From NCBI GenBank assembly GCA_020635015.1, contig JACKAP010000011.1:124001-188000 (forward strand): a DNA stretch of 64,000 nt, in the 5' to 3' direction. The stretch comes from Calditrichia bacterium. Its GTDB lineage: Bacteria; Calditrichota; Calditrichia; RBG-13-44-9; J075. The notes below the pieces were generated by a model that had not been told where the DNA came from, did not search any database, and saw only the letters and a program-made list of their open reading frames with translations. The first letter of the stretch is position 1. Every line of letters begins with the position of its first letter. Shown here in pieces: positions 41,730-50,115 of the stretch. The translations under genes and the position numbers were made by a program.

Positions 41730-44060
41730 TCAAAACCATACCGTTTGTGCCATATTGGTCAGGTTAAACGTGCTGCGCAGGGTGCCGCCGGAATAGCTGC
41801 CGCCGCTGTAGAGGCCGTTTACCACCGTGCCGGTCGAACTGCCGCCGGTGTAGAGCCGGTAACTGATGCCGGCGCTGAGTTCCGGGGCGGAGAATATCAT
41901 CGAATAATACCGCCGCTCCGGCGCAAAGGTCAGTAAGCTGTTCCCGTTGGTGTCTTCAATATGAAACAGGATTCCCGGCGAGATGCTGGTGCTGGTCCGC
42001 AACAAGACGGAACGCTGGGTGGAGGAGAGGATCGGTCCCTGGGTCATGTTCGAATTGGTGCCCGACACCACCATGAAGCCTCCGGTAACGATGAAATCGC
42101 CGTTCACGTCGACCCCCACCTCGGGGGAGGACTGCGGCCCGTGGGCCACCAGAATACCGCCGTTCATGTAAAAATTTCCATTGCTATCGATCGGGTCGCC
42201 ACCCGTAGCGCTGACGTAGACATAACCGCCATTGATGGTCAGGATGCTGCCGTCGTTGAAGTGCGAGTCATCCCCGTAGGTGGCATTCAACCCGTCGTCG
42301 CTCGATTTTACACTAACTTCCCCACCATTGATGAAGATATTGGGCGATTCGATACCTTCAAATGAGTTTGTAATATAAATGATCCCGGCATTAATGGTGA
42401 TCGACTGTTTCGATTTCATGCCATCATCGGCCGAGGCGATCGTTATATTCCCATTGGCGACGGTGATCGCGCTGTCGACGGAAATGGCTTTTGCTTCGGC
42501 GTATTCGCCATTGGGGCCGGGCACGATGGTGACCGGTTGCCCGGTGGTGGTAATATGGATCAGCGGAACGGTTGCGGCAGTGCCGATGGTCAGATCGCCA
42601 TCGCTGGAAATTCCCTTGCCGCCGTCGCCCGAATGGTTCAGGGTGATGTCACCGCCGGTCAGGTCCATATTCCCGTTGCTGTTGAGGCAGTGCCCCAGGC
42701 AGGCATCCGGCTGGCCCAATTCGTTGGTGTAGGCATTGCCATCGCCGCTGGAGGTGATGGCCAGGGTGCCGGAACTGATCAGAATATCGCCGTCGCACGA
42801 TATGCCTCTACCCGCCCCGCCGCTGGTTTGGATGGTGATGGAACCGGATTCAATTTCCACCCGGGCGCCGGCTTTGATGGCGGTGCAATACGAGGGCTCG
42901 AAACCGGAGCCGGAAGGTTCCAACACCACGCTGCCGGTGGTGTTGATTCCCAATGTGCCGCCCGCAACCCGGATGTCTTGTTTGGAATTTAAGCCTTTGG
43001 ATCGGTCGCCGCCAACCGTCAGTTGGATCGATCCGCCGGTGATCAGTATCGTGCTGTCGCATTTCATCGCATCGCTGCCGCCGGTGCTGTTTTGGATGGT
43101 GATGCTTCCATCGGCAATTTCAATCACGCTGCCTCCGCCGTCGATGCCGTCTCCTTGCGCCGTGACCGCAACGCTCCCGCCATTCATAAAGAACCCGTCT
43201 TTGGCATGAATCCCGTCTTTCACCGCGCTGTGGATGGTGATATTGCCCTGGTTTATCTTGATGTAATCATCACTGCGCAGCCCATGCTCATTTTCGCCAA
43301 CGCCATTGATCGTCAGGCTTCCGGATCCGTCAAAGATCAGCTGGCCCTCACTGAAAAAGGCGGCACTCTGGTCTTCGTTGTTGGGAGGCGGGGCATAGGT
43401 TGTCCCATCGCTGAAAATGTTGTCGCTGCCGTCTGCCAGCTGAACCGTGATCTTTTTGCTGGATTGAATGTTGATCGCCGGCCCATCCGGATTGGTAATC
43501 TGGACGCCGTCCAGGCGCAGTTGCAGCCGCTTCTCGGAATAAATCTTGAACATCCCATCGGTGGTGACGCCGGATAAAACATAAGTAATGTCGCTGATGG
43601 CAGCAGTGGACGTCACCGTAACATCAGCCCCGGAAGTCTCCACGGAAACCCCCAGGAACGCCAGGGGATTCGTCACCGATACGGTCGTTTCATTGTAGGT
43701 GATAGACACCGTCGAATCAAGCTCGCTGCCAAAAGTGATGCTGTCGATGTCGGCGAGGGCAATTTGATTCAAGCTTGCCGTGGTTTGGAAAAAGGCAACC
43801 GTGCCTTCCGGATTAAAATATACACTGTCGATCTCGCTAACCGGCAGTTGAAAGGTCCCGCTTTGGGTATGGATCTGCAACTTGTCCCGGATGGTGGTCG
43901 GCGGCATCAACGTATCTTCAACGCTGAAAGTAATGCTGTCGATCTCCGAAAGGTTAAACAGCACATTCCCGCCATCATTCTTAATGACGTTAACCGCCTG
44001 GGTAAATGCCTGGGTCGAAAGCAAAACAACCCACAAGGTAAACAGCAATGTTTTTGTCAT
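41730..44060 (-). CDS. Secreted Cthe_2159-type parallel beta-helix carbohydrate-binding protein
   Basis: 776 aa with signal peptide MTKTLLFTLWVVLLSTQAF. Three short N-terminal modules share the pattern LSEIDSITF / VSEIDSVYF / LADIDSITF (about 30-125). Residues about 150-720 form a right-handed beta-helix of repeating G-x-I-x-I turns with DDGL/GDGI/DGGKGISSDG motifs, the signature of the carbohydrate-binding (Cthe_2159, PF14262) family, which binds Ca2+ and acidic polysaccharides such as polygalacturonate. No T9SS tail is seen. A 44-bp palindrome lies 48 bp upstream of its start. The next gene upstream has the same N-terminal module. Confidence 0.85.
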   Translation of the reverse strand: MTKTLLFTLWVVLLSTQAFTQAVNVIKNDGGNVLFNLSEIDSITFSVEDTLMPPTTIRDKLQIHTQSGTFQLPVSEIDSVYFNPEGTVAFFQTTASLNQIALADIDSITFGSELDSTVSITYNETTVSVTNPLAFLGVSVETSGADVTVTSTAAISDITYVLSGVTTDGMFKIYSEKRLQLRLDGVQITNPDGPAINIQSSKKITVQLADGSDNIFSDGTTYAPPPNNEDQSAAFFSEGQLIFDGSGSLTINGVGENEHGLRSDDYIKINQGNITIHSAVKDGIHAKDGFFMNGGSVAVTAQGDGIDGGGSVIEIADGSITIQNSTGGSDAMKCDSTILITGGSIQLTVGGDRSKGLNSKQDIRVAGGTLGINTTGSVVLEPSGSGFEPSYCTAIKAGARVEIESGSITIQTSGGAGRGISCDGDILISSGTLAITSSGDGNAYTNELGQPDACLGHCLNSNGNMDLTGGDITLNHSGDGGKGISSDGDLTIGTAATVPLIHITTTGQPVTIVPGPNGEYAEAKAISVDSAITVANGNITIASADDGMKSKQSITINAGIIYITNSFEGIESPNIFINGGEVSVKSSDDGLNATYGDDSHFNDGSILTINGGYVYVSATGGDPIDSNGNFYMNGGILVAHGPQSSPEVGVDVNGDFIVTGGFMVVSGTNSNMTQGPILSSTQRSVLLRTSTSISPGILFHIEDTNGNSLLTFAPERRYYSMIFSAPELSAGISYRLYTGGSSTGTVVNGLYSGGSYSGGTLRSTFNLTNMAQTVWF

Positions 44061-44107
44061 GATTCATCTCCGAATTGCTCAAAATAATTATTGTATTTGG
44101 GTCGCTA

Positions 44108-44151
44108 TTCCTTTTATAGCGACACTATGCATAGTGTCGCTATAAAAGGAA
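44108..44151. repeat. Perfect 44-bp palindrome
   Basis: 22-bp arms meet with no spacer at 44129/44130 (centre ATG|CAT). The word GTCGCTAT also occurs just before it (44101), giving a second overlapping inverted repeat. It sits 48 bp upstream of the beta-helix gene start and could be an operator, a cruciform or a transcription terminator remnant. Confidence 0.9.
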
Positions 44152-44261
44152 AGAACGCGCAAAACCCCAATTCTATCGCTTCGTCTACCCAAATACTAAT
44201 ATTAAATGACCAGCCGTGATTTTGCCTTTGAGTAAATCCGGCTTTACGAAATTGTAATAAA

Positions 44262-44303
44262 AATAATGTTCTATGCCCCGTAGTTGGGGGCATAGAACAT
44301 TAT
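44262..44303 (-). terminator. Intrinsic terminator of the T9SS-tail gene
   Basis: Nearly perfect 18-20-bp stem around the loop between TATGCCCC and GGGGCATA, followed on the minus strand by TTATTTTTATT. Overlaps the stop codon of the frameshifted T9SS gene. Confidence 0.8.
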
Positions 44304-44759
44304 TTGAGCAAGATCATTTGTTTTGAGAGCATTACGCCGTTGCTTTTGACCGTGTAGATATAAATTCCACTTGCCACATGCGTATTATCCAGGTTCGTGC
44401 CGTCCCAGGTCACTTGATGCTGCCCCTCAGTCTGGGTTTCATTCAGGAGCTCTTTGATCAGCTTGCCGCTGATGTCAAAGACACTGACGTTGACTTTGGC
44501 TGCATGGGGAATTTGGTAGGCAATCGTGGTAGCGGGATTGAACGGGTTCGGATAATTCTGCAGTAGTTGAAACGCTTTGATCGCCTGCGGCAGTGCTTCC
44601 CGCAGCTTCAATCCCGGTCAGATCTTCAAATATGATCTTTTGAATATTCGCGAGGGAGATGGTAAAAGTGCTGTCGTTCTTGAGGTGGATGTTTAATTCA
44701 AAATTTTGGCTATAAATAGTTGAACTCAGCATTGCAAAGATGAGTAGCAGTGCTTTCAT
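44300..44759 (-). pseudogene. T9SS cargo protein gene, frameshifted
   Basis: The first frame (from ATG at 44759, SD AGGAGG) gives signal peptide MKALLLIFAMLSSTIYSQ and the module ISLANIQKIIFEDLTGIEA, then runs out of homology. The other frame (ending 44300) gives LLQNYPNPFNPATTIAYQIP and ends KSNGVMLSKQMILLK, a type IX secretion/C-terminal sorting domain of the FCB type. The frames differ by one base, with the switch between about 44580 and 44630. Joined, they would make a protein of about 150 aa. It is either a real frameshift, an assembly error, or a small module-plus-anchor gene. Confidence 0.7.
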
Positions 44760-44938
44760 GGCCTTTTCCTCCTGTTTCTTAATTAGACAACAAACAAAGT
44801 CAAGATGTTTGGCGCCCAGATTGGCGCCCAGCGGGCGCCGAAACCCGCACTATTCCGGTATAAATCCGAACAATTCCGAACTTTTGGAGGTGTGTGAACC
44901 CATATAAAACATGCCGTAAACCCTTTATTTTATTGGGA
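44760..44938. other. Spacer between tRNA and T9SS gene
   Basis: Contains the AGGAGG ribosome binding site of the T9SS gene and the 3' flank of the tRNA. The inverted word CGCCCAGATTGGCGCCCAGCGGGCGCC at 44813-44840 is GC-rich and palindromic in part. No gene. Confidence 0.4.
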
Positions 44939-45010
44939 GCCACTGAGCGGATTCGAACCGCTGACCTGATCATTACGAGTGAACTGCTCTACCAACTGAG
45001 CTACAGTGGC
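44939..45010 (-). tRNA. tRNA-Thr (anticodon CGT)
   Basis: Folds as a cloverleaf of 72 nt without CCA: acceptor GCCACTG/CAGTGGC, D arm GCTC...GAGC, anticodon loop CTCGTAA (anticodon CGT, reads ACG), variable loop AGGTC, T arm AGCGG-TTCGAAT-CCGCT. The anticodon stem has one U-U mismatch (positions 28:42). CCA is not encoded (TCCC follows). A conserved-looking protein frame on the plus strand is a known artefact of tRNA sequence. Confidence 0.95.
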
Positions 45011-45029
45011 TGCTGTTTTTGCGATGCAA

Positions 45030-45058
45030 AATATAGACGATTTGCGCCGGGATGTCAA
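45030..45058 (-). promoter_or_regulatory. Sigma70-type promoter of tRNA-Thr
   Basis: Minus strand TTGACA (45058-45053), a 17-bp spacer, then TATATT (45035-45030). A start near 45022 would give a leader of about 12 nt before the tRNA. A textbook match and the clearest promoter in the window. Confidence 0.85.
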
Positions 45059-45257
45059 TTTATTTTTTCCTTTCTGAAACGCACTTTTTCAAATTGAAAA
45101 AGCCACTTCCAAAAAGTTGTCTTGTTTATCATTCTTTTCCAAATAAAATCGTATGTTGATGGTGGTGCGGAATTTGCTCAGATTATTTTGTTGCTTCGGC
45201 ATGGCTCTTTGACTATATACTGTAGCGGTTGGAACGACTAAAATCTGAGAGAGTGAC
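45059..45257. other. Spacer between tRNA-Thr and HemX-like gene
   Basis: Contains a 17-bp palindrome TTTTTCAAATTGAAAAA near 45087. No supported gene; the minus-strand ORF here has no homology or SD. Confidence 0.4.
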
Positions 45258-46082
45258 ATGATTTTCCTGATCAAATTCTTCAACACCCTGTTGCCGATTC
45301 TCTATCTGGCGCTGGTGTACCTCTACGGGCTGTATTTCTTCCGCACCCCCCGCTGGATTTTGCCGCATATGGCCAACCTGCTGCGCTTGACGCTGGGGGT
45401 TCACCTGGTGGAGGTGTGCCTGCGGGGGGTCTATTTTCAGCACTTTCCCCTGGCAGATGTGTTCGAGGTGCTGACGGTGCTGGCCCTGGCCATCACTTTG
45501 ATCTATACCTATGTGGAATATCGCATCAAGATTAAGACTACCGGCTTTTTCATCTTGATCGTTTCATTCCTGCTGCAGTTGATCTCCTCGGCGTTCATCG
45601 ATTTTGCCCATGCCATCCCGGAGGTGCTGAAGAGTGTGATGTTTGTGTTCCACACCTCGGCAATTTTGGTCAGCTATGCCGCCCTGTTCGTGGCGGCGCT
45701 CTACAGCCTGATGTACCTGCTGCTCTTTTACAAGATCAAAAACGCCCAGTTCGGGATCATCTACGGCCGCCTGCCCTCGCTGGAAGAGTTAAGCGAGATG
45801 AACATCCGGGCGGTGATCCTGGGCTTTCTGGCCCTCAGCGCGGCGATTTTTCTGGGGATCATGTGGCGCAAGACCGCCTATCCCGATGCGCCGCACTTCG
45901 ATCCCAAGGTGATCATTTCCTACCTGGTGTGGGTGATCTACGGGCTGGTGATCTACGGCAACAAAATCCGCAAATGGGCCGGCAAGCAGCTGGCCTACCT
46001 GTCGGTGAGCGGATTCCTGCTGATCCTGTTCTCGATGATCGTGGTGAACCTGTTTTTGGAGACGTTCCATCGGTTTCAGTGA
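45258..46082 (+). CDS. HemX/CcsA-like cytochrome c assembly membrane protein
   Basis: 274 aa with eight TM helices. Belongs to the CcsA/CcmC/HemX superfamily; SVMFVFHTSAILVSYAALFVAALYSLMYLLL shows the conserved His-bearing TM, and HFDPKVIISYLVWVIYGLVIYG the second conserved helix; the tryptophan-rich heme-handling motif is weak, which points to HemX rather than CcsA. The hemE gene follows on the same strand, which supports a link to heme synthesis or delivery. Preceded by GAGAG before the ATG. Confidence 0.75.
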   Translation: MIFLIKFFNTLLPILYLALVYLYGLYFFRTPRWILPHMANLLRLTLGVHLVEVCLRGVYFQHFPLADVFEVLTVLALAITLIYTYVEYRIKIKTTGFFILIVSFLLQLISSAFIDFAHAIPEVLKSVMFVFHTSAILVSYAALFVAALYSLMYLLLFYKIKNAQFGIIYGRLPSLEELSEMNIRAVILGFLALSAAIFLGIMWRKTAYPDAPHFDPKVIISYLVWVIYGLVIYGNKIRKWAGKQLAYLSVSGFLLILFSMIVVNLFLETFHRFQ

Positions 46083-46405
46083 GTCATTGTATTTTTAATA
46101 TTCTGTACACTGATTTTACTTGTAATTAGGAAGTTGATAGTGTTAAACAAATTATGCTCGCTTTTCAACTCACCCCCGGCCCCTCTCTTGAAAAGAGAGG
46201 GGAGAAAAGCCCCCCTTCTCTTGAAAGAGAAGGGGCGGGGGGGATGAGTTGGAAGCAGCAAAATAATTCCGTCAGCATTATTGCTTTAACACTACCAGGA
46301 AATTCTTGTCTGTTTGCACTGCGCGGGGCAGTCGTATTGCCCCGCGCAGTGCAAACAGACAATTAAATAAGGGATTATGGAATTTTAAACCAGGGAGCGG
46401 TTTAA
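46083..46405. repeat. Intergenic region with palindromes before hemE
   Basis: 46160-46250 holds GC-rich palindromic blocks of the CCCCTCTC family (CCCCTCTCTTGAAAAGAGAGGGG and a second one), related to 27060-27190. 46306-46362 is a perfect inverted repeat with 25-bp arms and a 7-bp loop. 43 bp separate it from hemE; no U-run follows. Confidence 0.85.
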
Positions 46406-47473
46406 ATGACAGTAAATTCGACCCATCCGTTTATCCGCGCATGTTTCCGGCAACCGGTGATGCGCACCCCGGTGTGGATCCTGCGCCAGACCGGGCGCTA
46501 TCTGCCGCCTTACCGCAACATCCGCAACGAGCACAGTATTTTCAAGATGTACAAAACCCCGGAGCTGACCAGCGAGCTCACCCTGATGCCCCTGCAGCAT
46601 CTGGATGTCGATGCCGCCCTGCTCTTCACCGATCAATTGGCGATCCCCGAAGCGATGGGCATGCAGCTTAAACTGGCCAAGGGAAAATGGCCGGTTTTCG
46701 TCGATCCGCTGAAAAATGAATACCAGATCCATAAACTCCGTCCCCTCGAACCGTATGACAGCCTGAACTACGTGATGGACTCGGTGCGCCTGGTGCAGGA
46801 TGAGTTGGATGAGCGGGTGCCGCTGATCGGCCTCTGCGGCGCCCCCTGGAGCCTGGCCGCCTACATGATCCAGGGGGGAGGATCGCAGAGCTTCATCAAG
46901 GCCAAACGCTGGGCCTTTGCCCGCCCGGACCTGATGCACGCCCTGCTGGAGAAGCTGAGCGAGGCGGTAATCCGCTATTGCGATGCGATCATCGACGTGG
47001 GCGTCGACGCGGTGCAGTTGAACGATCTTTATGTGGGCGTATACGACTCGCGGCGCTTCCAGGAGTTCGTACTGCCCTACGTGCAGAAGATCATCAGCGC
47101 CATCCGCCGTCCCGGGGTGCCGGTCATTTACCAGTGCAATTGCGTGCATGTGGGGATCGATTCCCTGCTGGAGACCGGGGCGGATGTCTTCGGGCTGGAC
47201 TGGACCGTCAATCTGGGCCAGATCCGCCGGCAGTTGCAGCAACGCGCCTCCATCCAGGGCAACCTTGATCCGGCGGTGCTCTATGGGCGCAGCGATCATA
47301 TTCGCCAGGCCGTGCAGGAGATGCTGGCCGATTTCGGCCCCGGCAGCGGCCATATTGCCAACCTGGGCTACGACATCCCCCCGGATATTCCCTTCGAGAA
47401 CGCTAAAGCGTTCGTTGAGATCGTCAAAGAAGAAAGCGCGGCGTTTCATCAGGATGATGCAGCAGCCTCATGA
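46406..47473 (+). CDS. hemE: Uroporphyrinogen decarboxylase
   Basis: 355 aa. Converts uroporphyrinogen III to coproporphyrinogen III in tetrapyrrole synthesis. The signatures TPVWILRQTGRYLPPYR and LFTDQLAIPEAMG with the catalytic Asp, GAPWSLAAYMIQGGGS, and GNLDPAVLY are present. The usual NLGHG near the C-terminus reads NLGYD, so the conserved His is replaced by Tyr. GGGAGCGG lies upstream of the ATG. Downstream of a HemX-like gene. Confidence 0.93.
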   Translation: MTVNSTHPFIRACFRQPVMRTPVWILRQTGRYLPPYRNIRNEHSIFKMYKTPELTSELTLMPLQHLDVDAALLFTDQLAIPEAMGMQLKLAKGKWPVFVDPLKNEYQIHKLRPLEPYDSLNYVMDSVRLVQDELDERVPLIGLCGAPWSLAAYMIQGGGSQSFIKAKRWAFARPDLMHALLEKLSEAVIRYCDAIIDVGVDAVQLNDLYVGVYDSRRFQEFVLPYVQKIISAIRRPGVPVIYQCNCVHVGIDSLLETGADVFGLDWTVNLGQIRRQLQQRASIQGNLDPAVLYGRSDHIRQAVQEMLADFGPGSGHIANLGYDIPPDIPFENAKAFVEIVKEESAAFHQDDAAAS

Positions 47474-47647
47474 ATGGTAAATGCTTAATGGTAAATGCGC
47501 AATGCTCAATGAAATGGTAAATGCTTAATGGTAAATGCTCAATGGTTAATGGGCTGCCCGATTGAGCATTTACCATTTACCATTATCTGGCATTTGTCTT
47601 GCTGTATAATTGGCTGAAATTAAAGAACTTTAGCCAAGGAGGACAGC
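47474..47647. repeat. Inverted repeat with AATGGTAAATGC arms
   Basis: Left side with several AATGGTAAATGCTTAATGG-type words (47465-47545), a short core with GGGCTGCCCG, and the right side GAGCATTTACCATTTACCATT (about 47563-47583). Same architecture as the other armed elements. Confidence 0.8.
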
Positions 47648-47953
47648 ATGGAATTCAGTTATCACCAAACAGGGGAAGTGGTGCAGGTCAAAATTTGCGG
47701 CGAAGTAGGCCAGGAAAATATTCCGGAACTGATGAAACAGATGCGCCTGCTGTTGACGAAAGATTTCCGGGAAGTGGTATTCGACCTTACGGAGGTCCCG
47801 GGGATAACCAGCGCGATGATCGGCAAATTCCTGATGTTTTACAAAAATACCGCCGCCCGGGGCATCCGCATGCGGATAAATGGTGTAAATAAGGGGATTT
47901 ACGGCTATTTTCAGACTTTGCGGATTAATGAGCTGTTTCCGGTGGAGCCGTAA
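47648..47953 (+). CDS. STAS-domain protein (anti-sigma factor antagonist-like)
   Basis: 101 aa, a single STAS domain. Such proteins bind anti-sigma kinases such as RsbW/SpoIIAB. The helix-turn around DLTEVPGITSAMIGKFLMFYKNTAARGIRMRINGVNKGIYGYFQTLRINELFPV fits; the usual phospho-Ser region DSS is replaced by GIT-SA, with Ser at SAM. AAGGAGGACAGC precedes the ATG. It stands alone, without a neighbouring kinase or sigma factor. Confidence 0.8.
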   Translation: MEFSYHQTGEVVQVKICGEVGQENIPELMKQMRLLLTKDFREVVFDLTEVPGITSAMIGKFLMFYKNTAARGIRMRINGVNKGIYGYFQTLRINELFPVEP

Positions 47954-48425
47954 TCGCGGTACTGAATTGCACGCAGATTTCGCAGATTTGACAGATTTAC
48001 ACAGATTTACAAAACGGTAAAATGCCTGACTTCGCTCTGTCATTCCGAACGTATGTGAGGAATCTGTTCGTGCAATCGGGTTCATTGGTCTACAGCTTCC
48101 TCACCCCTGCGGGGATTCGGAATGACGGAGCAGTTGCAAACTCGCTCCCAAACTGCGCAAAAATTACCCACTTATTACCCATCACAGAGTAATCATAAGT
48201 CCGTCCGGCTAAAAAATTGCTCTCCGGCGTTTAGTTTTTGGGAATCTGCCCGCCGATGATTAATTTGTCGTCGATTTTGGGCGACCGGTTCGTTTGCGTG
48301 CACCACCATTTGCGCTGAAAGCGCAATACCTATTCCTGCCATCCCGGGGTGCAGCCCCGGGGATAGGCCACCCCCGAGTTGCCCACAAAAAGGTTGTTCA
48401 CCCCAAACCCAAGAAAGCCAAACCC
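47954..48425. other. Intergenic region with inverted repeat
   Basis: 472 bp. Around 47966-48010 lie CAGATTTCGCAGATTTGACAGATTTACACAG-type words. From about 48040 to 48130 there is an inverted repeat whose arms are TCTGTCATTCCGAACG...CCGAATGACGGAGC-like. Frames extending upstream from the SDR gene are open but lack homology. No gene is supported. Confidence 0.6.
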
Positions 48426-49196
48426 ATGAACCAACCCTGGCGTTTAGACGGAAAGAAGGCCCTGGTCACCGGCGCCACCAAAGGCATCGGCCGGGCGGTG
48501 GCGGAAGAACTGCTGCAACTCGGTGCGGAGGTGCTGATCATCGCCCGTCATGCAGACGAAGTTGATACAGTTGCGCAGGAGTTCCGCAGCCGGGGATTGC
48601 CCTGCCGCGGCCTGGCCGGCGACGTCAGCCGCGGCGATGAACGGGAGCGAATTATCCAAGACGTCGCTGCCGCCTGGGGCGAATTGGATATACTGGTCAA
48701 CAATGTCGGCACCAATATCCGGAAAGCAGCGGTGGAGTATCAGCCCGGCGAGGTGGATCAAATTTTCCAAACCAACCTTTTCTCTGCTTTTGAGCTATCC
48801 CGCCTGGCGTATCCGTATCTGGCAAAACCGGGCGGGGGCAGCGTCGTCAACATCGGCTCCGTCGCCGGGTTGACCCATCTCAAGACCGGCGCGCCCTACG
48901 CCATGACCAAGGCGGCGATGGTGCAGCTCAGCCGCAACCTGGCGGTGGAGTGGGCCAAAGACAATATCCGGGTCAATGTGGTGGCGCCCTGGTATATCCG
49001 CACTCCCCTGGCGGCGACGGTGCTCGACCAGCCGGAATATCTCCGGGCGGTGCTGGCCAGGACGCCCGCCGGGCGCATCGGCGAACCGGAAGAGGTGGCC
49101 GGGCTGGTGGCGTTTCTTTGCCTGTCCCGGGCGGCTTACATCACCGGGCAATGCATTGCGGTGGACGGCGGATTTACGATTAACGGATTTTCCTGA
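48426..49196 (+). CDS. Short-chain dehydrogenase/reductase
   Basis: 256 aa. Rossmann-fold NAD(P)-dependent oxidoreductase. TGATKGIG (cofactor binding), NNVGTN, catalytic Ser in NIGSVAG and YAMTK with Tyr and Lys, and the C-terminal ITGQCIAVDGGFT. Resembles tropinone-reductase-like and glucose/ribitol dehydrogenase SDRs; the substrate is unknown. ATG at 48426 chosen because it gives the standard SDR N-terminus; the SD is weak. The HAD phosphatase starts 10 bp after its stop. Confidence 0.9.
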   Translation: MNQPWRLDGKKALVTGATKGIGRAVAEELLQLGAEVLIIARHADEVDTVAQEFRSRGLPCRGLAGDVSRGDERERIIQDVAAAWGELDILVNNVGTNIRKAAVEYQPGEVDQIFQTNLFSAFELSRLAYPYLAKPGGGSVVNIGSVAGLTHLKTGAPYAMTKAAMVQLSRNLAVEWAKDNIRVNVVAPWYIRTPLAATVLDQPEYLRAVLARTPAGRIGEPEEVAGLVAFLCLSRAAYITGQCIAVDGGFTINGFS

Positions 49197-49206
49197 GGAG
49201 CAAGCA

Positions 49207-49881
49207 ATGAAAATTTCGGCAGTGATTTTTGATATGGACGGGCTGATGATCGATTCCGAACCGCTCTGGCAGTTGGCGGAGATCCGCGCTTTCCGGGAAG
49301 TGGGGCTGGAACTGACCCGGGAGATGTGCGCCCAGCATACCGGCATCCGGGTCGATGAGGTGGTCGATATCTGGTACGGGCACCATCCCTGGGACCTGGC
49401 GCGTTTCCCCAAGCCGCAGGTTGTGCAGCAGATTATCGGCGAGCTGATTCGCCAGATTAATGAAGTCGGACAACCCATGGCCGGACTGGAGGCGGCGCTG
49501 GATTTTTTCCAGGAGCGGGATCTTCCCCTGGCGCTGGCCTCCTCCTCCAACCGGGCAATTATTGAGGCGGTGCTGGCGCGGCTAAAGCTGGGGCCGCGCT
49601 TTTCCGTGATCCATTCCGCCGAGCATGAGCCCTACGGCAAGCCCCATCCCGGCGTCTATCTGTCGACGGCTGAGCAATTAGGTGTTTCCCCGCGTCATTG
49701 CCTGGCGCTGGAGGATTCGATCAATGGCGTCATCGCCGCCAAAGCGGCCCGCATGGCTTGCATTGCCGTGCCCGATCCCGCTCACATCGACGACCGCCGC
49801 TTCGGCATCGCCGATGTGGTGCTGCCCTCGCTGACCGAACTCGACGAAACCATCTGGAAGCGCTTGACAGGGCAGGCGTGA
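49207..49881 (+). CDS. HAD-family sugar phosphatase (hexitol phosphatase HxpB-like)
   Basis: 224 aa. HAD motif I DMDGLMIDSE, motif II in LALASSSNR, motif III Lys in YGKPHPGVY, and motif IV ALEDSINGV. The cap domain has PWDLARFPKPQVVQQI, matching E. coli HxpB/YniC, which dephosphorylates hexitol and 2-deoxyglucose phosphates. GAGGAG overlaps the SDR stop, and the ATG follows 10 bp later, so the two genes are co-transcribed. Substrate inference is moderate. Confidence 0.88.
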   Translation: MKISAVIFDMDGLMIDSEPLWQLAEIRAFREVGLELTREMCAQHTGIRVDEVVDIWYGHHPWDLARFPKPQVVQQIIGELIRQINEVGQPMAGLEAALDFFQERDLPLALASSSNRAIIEAVLARLKLGPRFSVIHSAEHEPYGKPHPGVYLSTAEQLGVSPRHCLALEDSINGVIAAKAARMACIAVPDPAHIDDRRFGIADVVLPSLTELDETIWKRLTGQA

Positions 49882-50115
49882 AAAAGACATAGAACGCGGA
49901 TGACGCGAATGACGCGGATTTCCACGGATATAAAACATATTGAAAAGACACAACAATGACAGCCATAGAGACACGGAGATCACTGAGGACTGACCACTGA
50001 TAACTGAATAACTTAGAAACCTCTGTGTTCTCTGTGCCTCTGTGGCAACAACATAGAAAGAATTATCCGCGAAAATCCGCGTCATCCGCGTTCTATTAAC
50101 AGTGCAAAAAAGATA
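49882..50115. repeat. Nested inverted repeat element
   Basis: Outer arms ATAGAACGCGGATGACGCG (from about 49891) and CGCGTCATCCGCGTTCTAT (to about 50097), and inner arms AGAGACACGGAGATCACTGAGG (about 49968) and CCTCTGTGTTCTCTGTGCCTCTGTGG (about 50020-50045), one inside the other. Both arm families occur on their own elsewhere (33822-33998; 41240-41328). Confidence 0.88.

Noticed and set aside
44894..45097. Plus-strand ORF with TERIRTADLIITSELLYQLSYSG
   Set aside because: It is the antisense of the tRNA-Thr gene, a well-known artefact found in many databases.
45089..45286. 65-codon minus-strand ORF between the tRNA and the HemX-like gene
   Set aside because: No SD or homology; overlaps the HemX gene start region.
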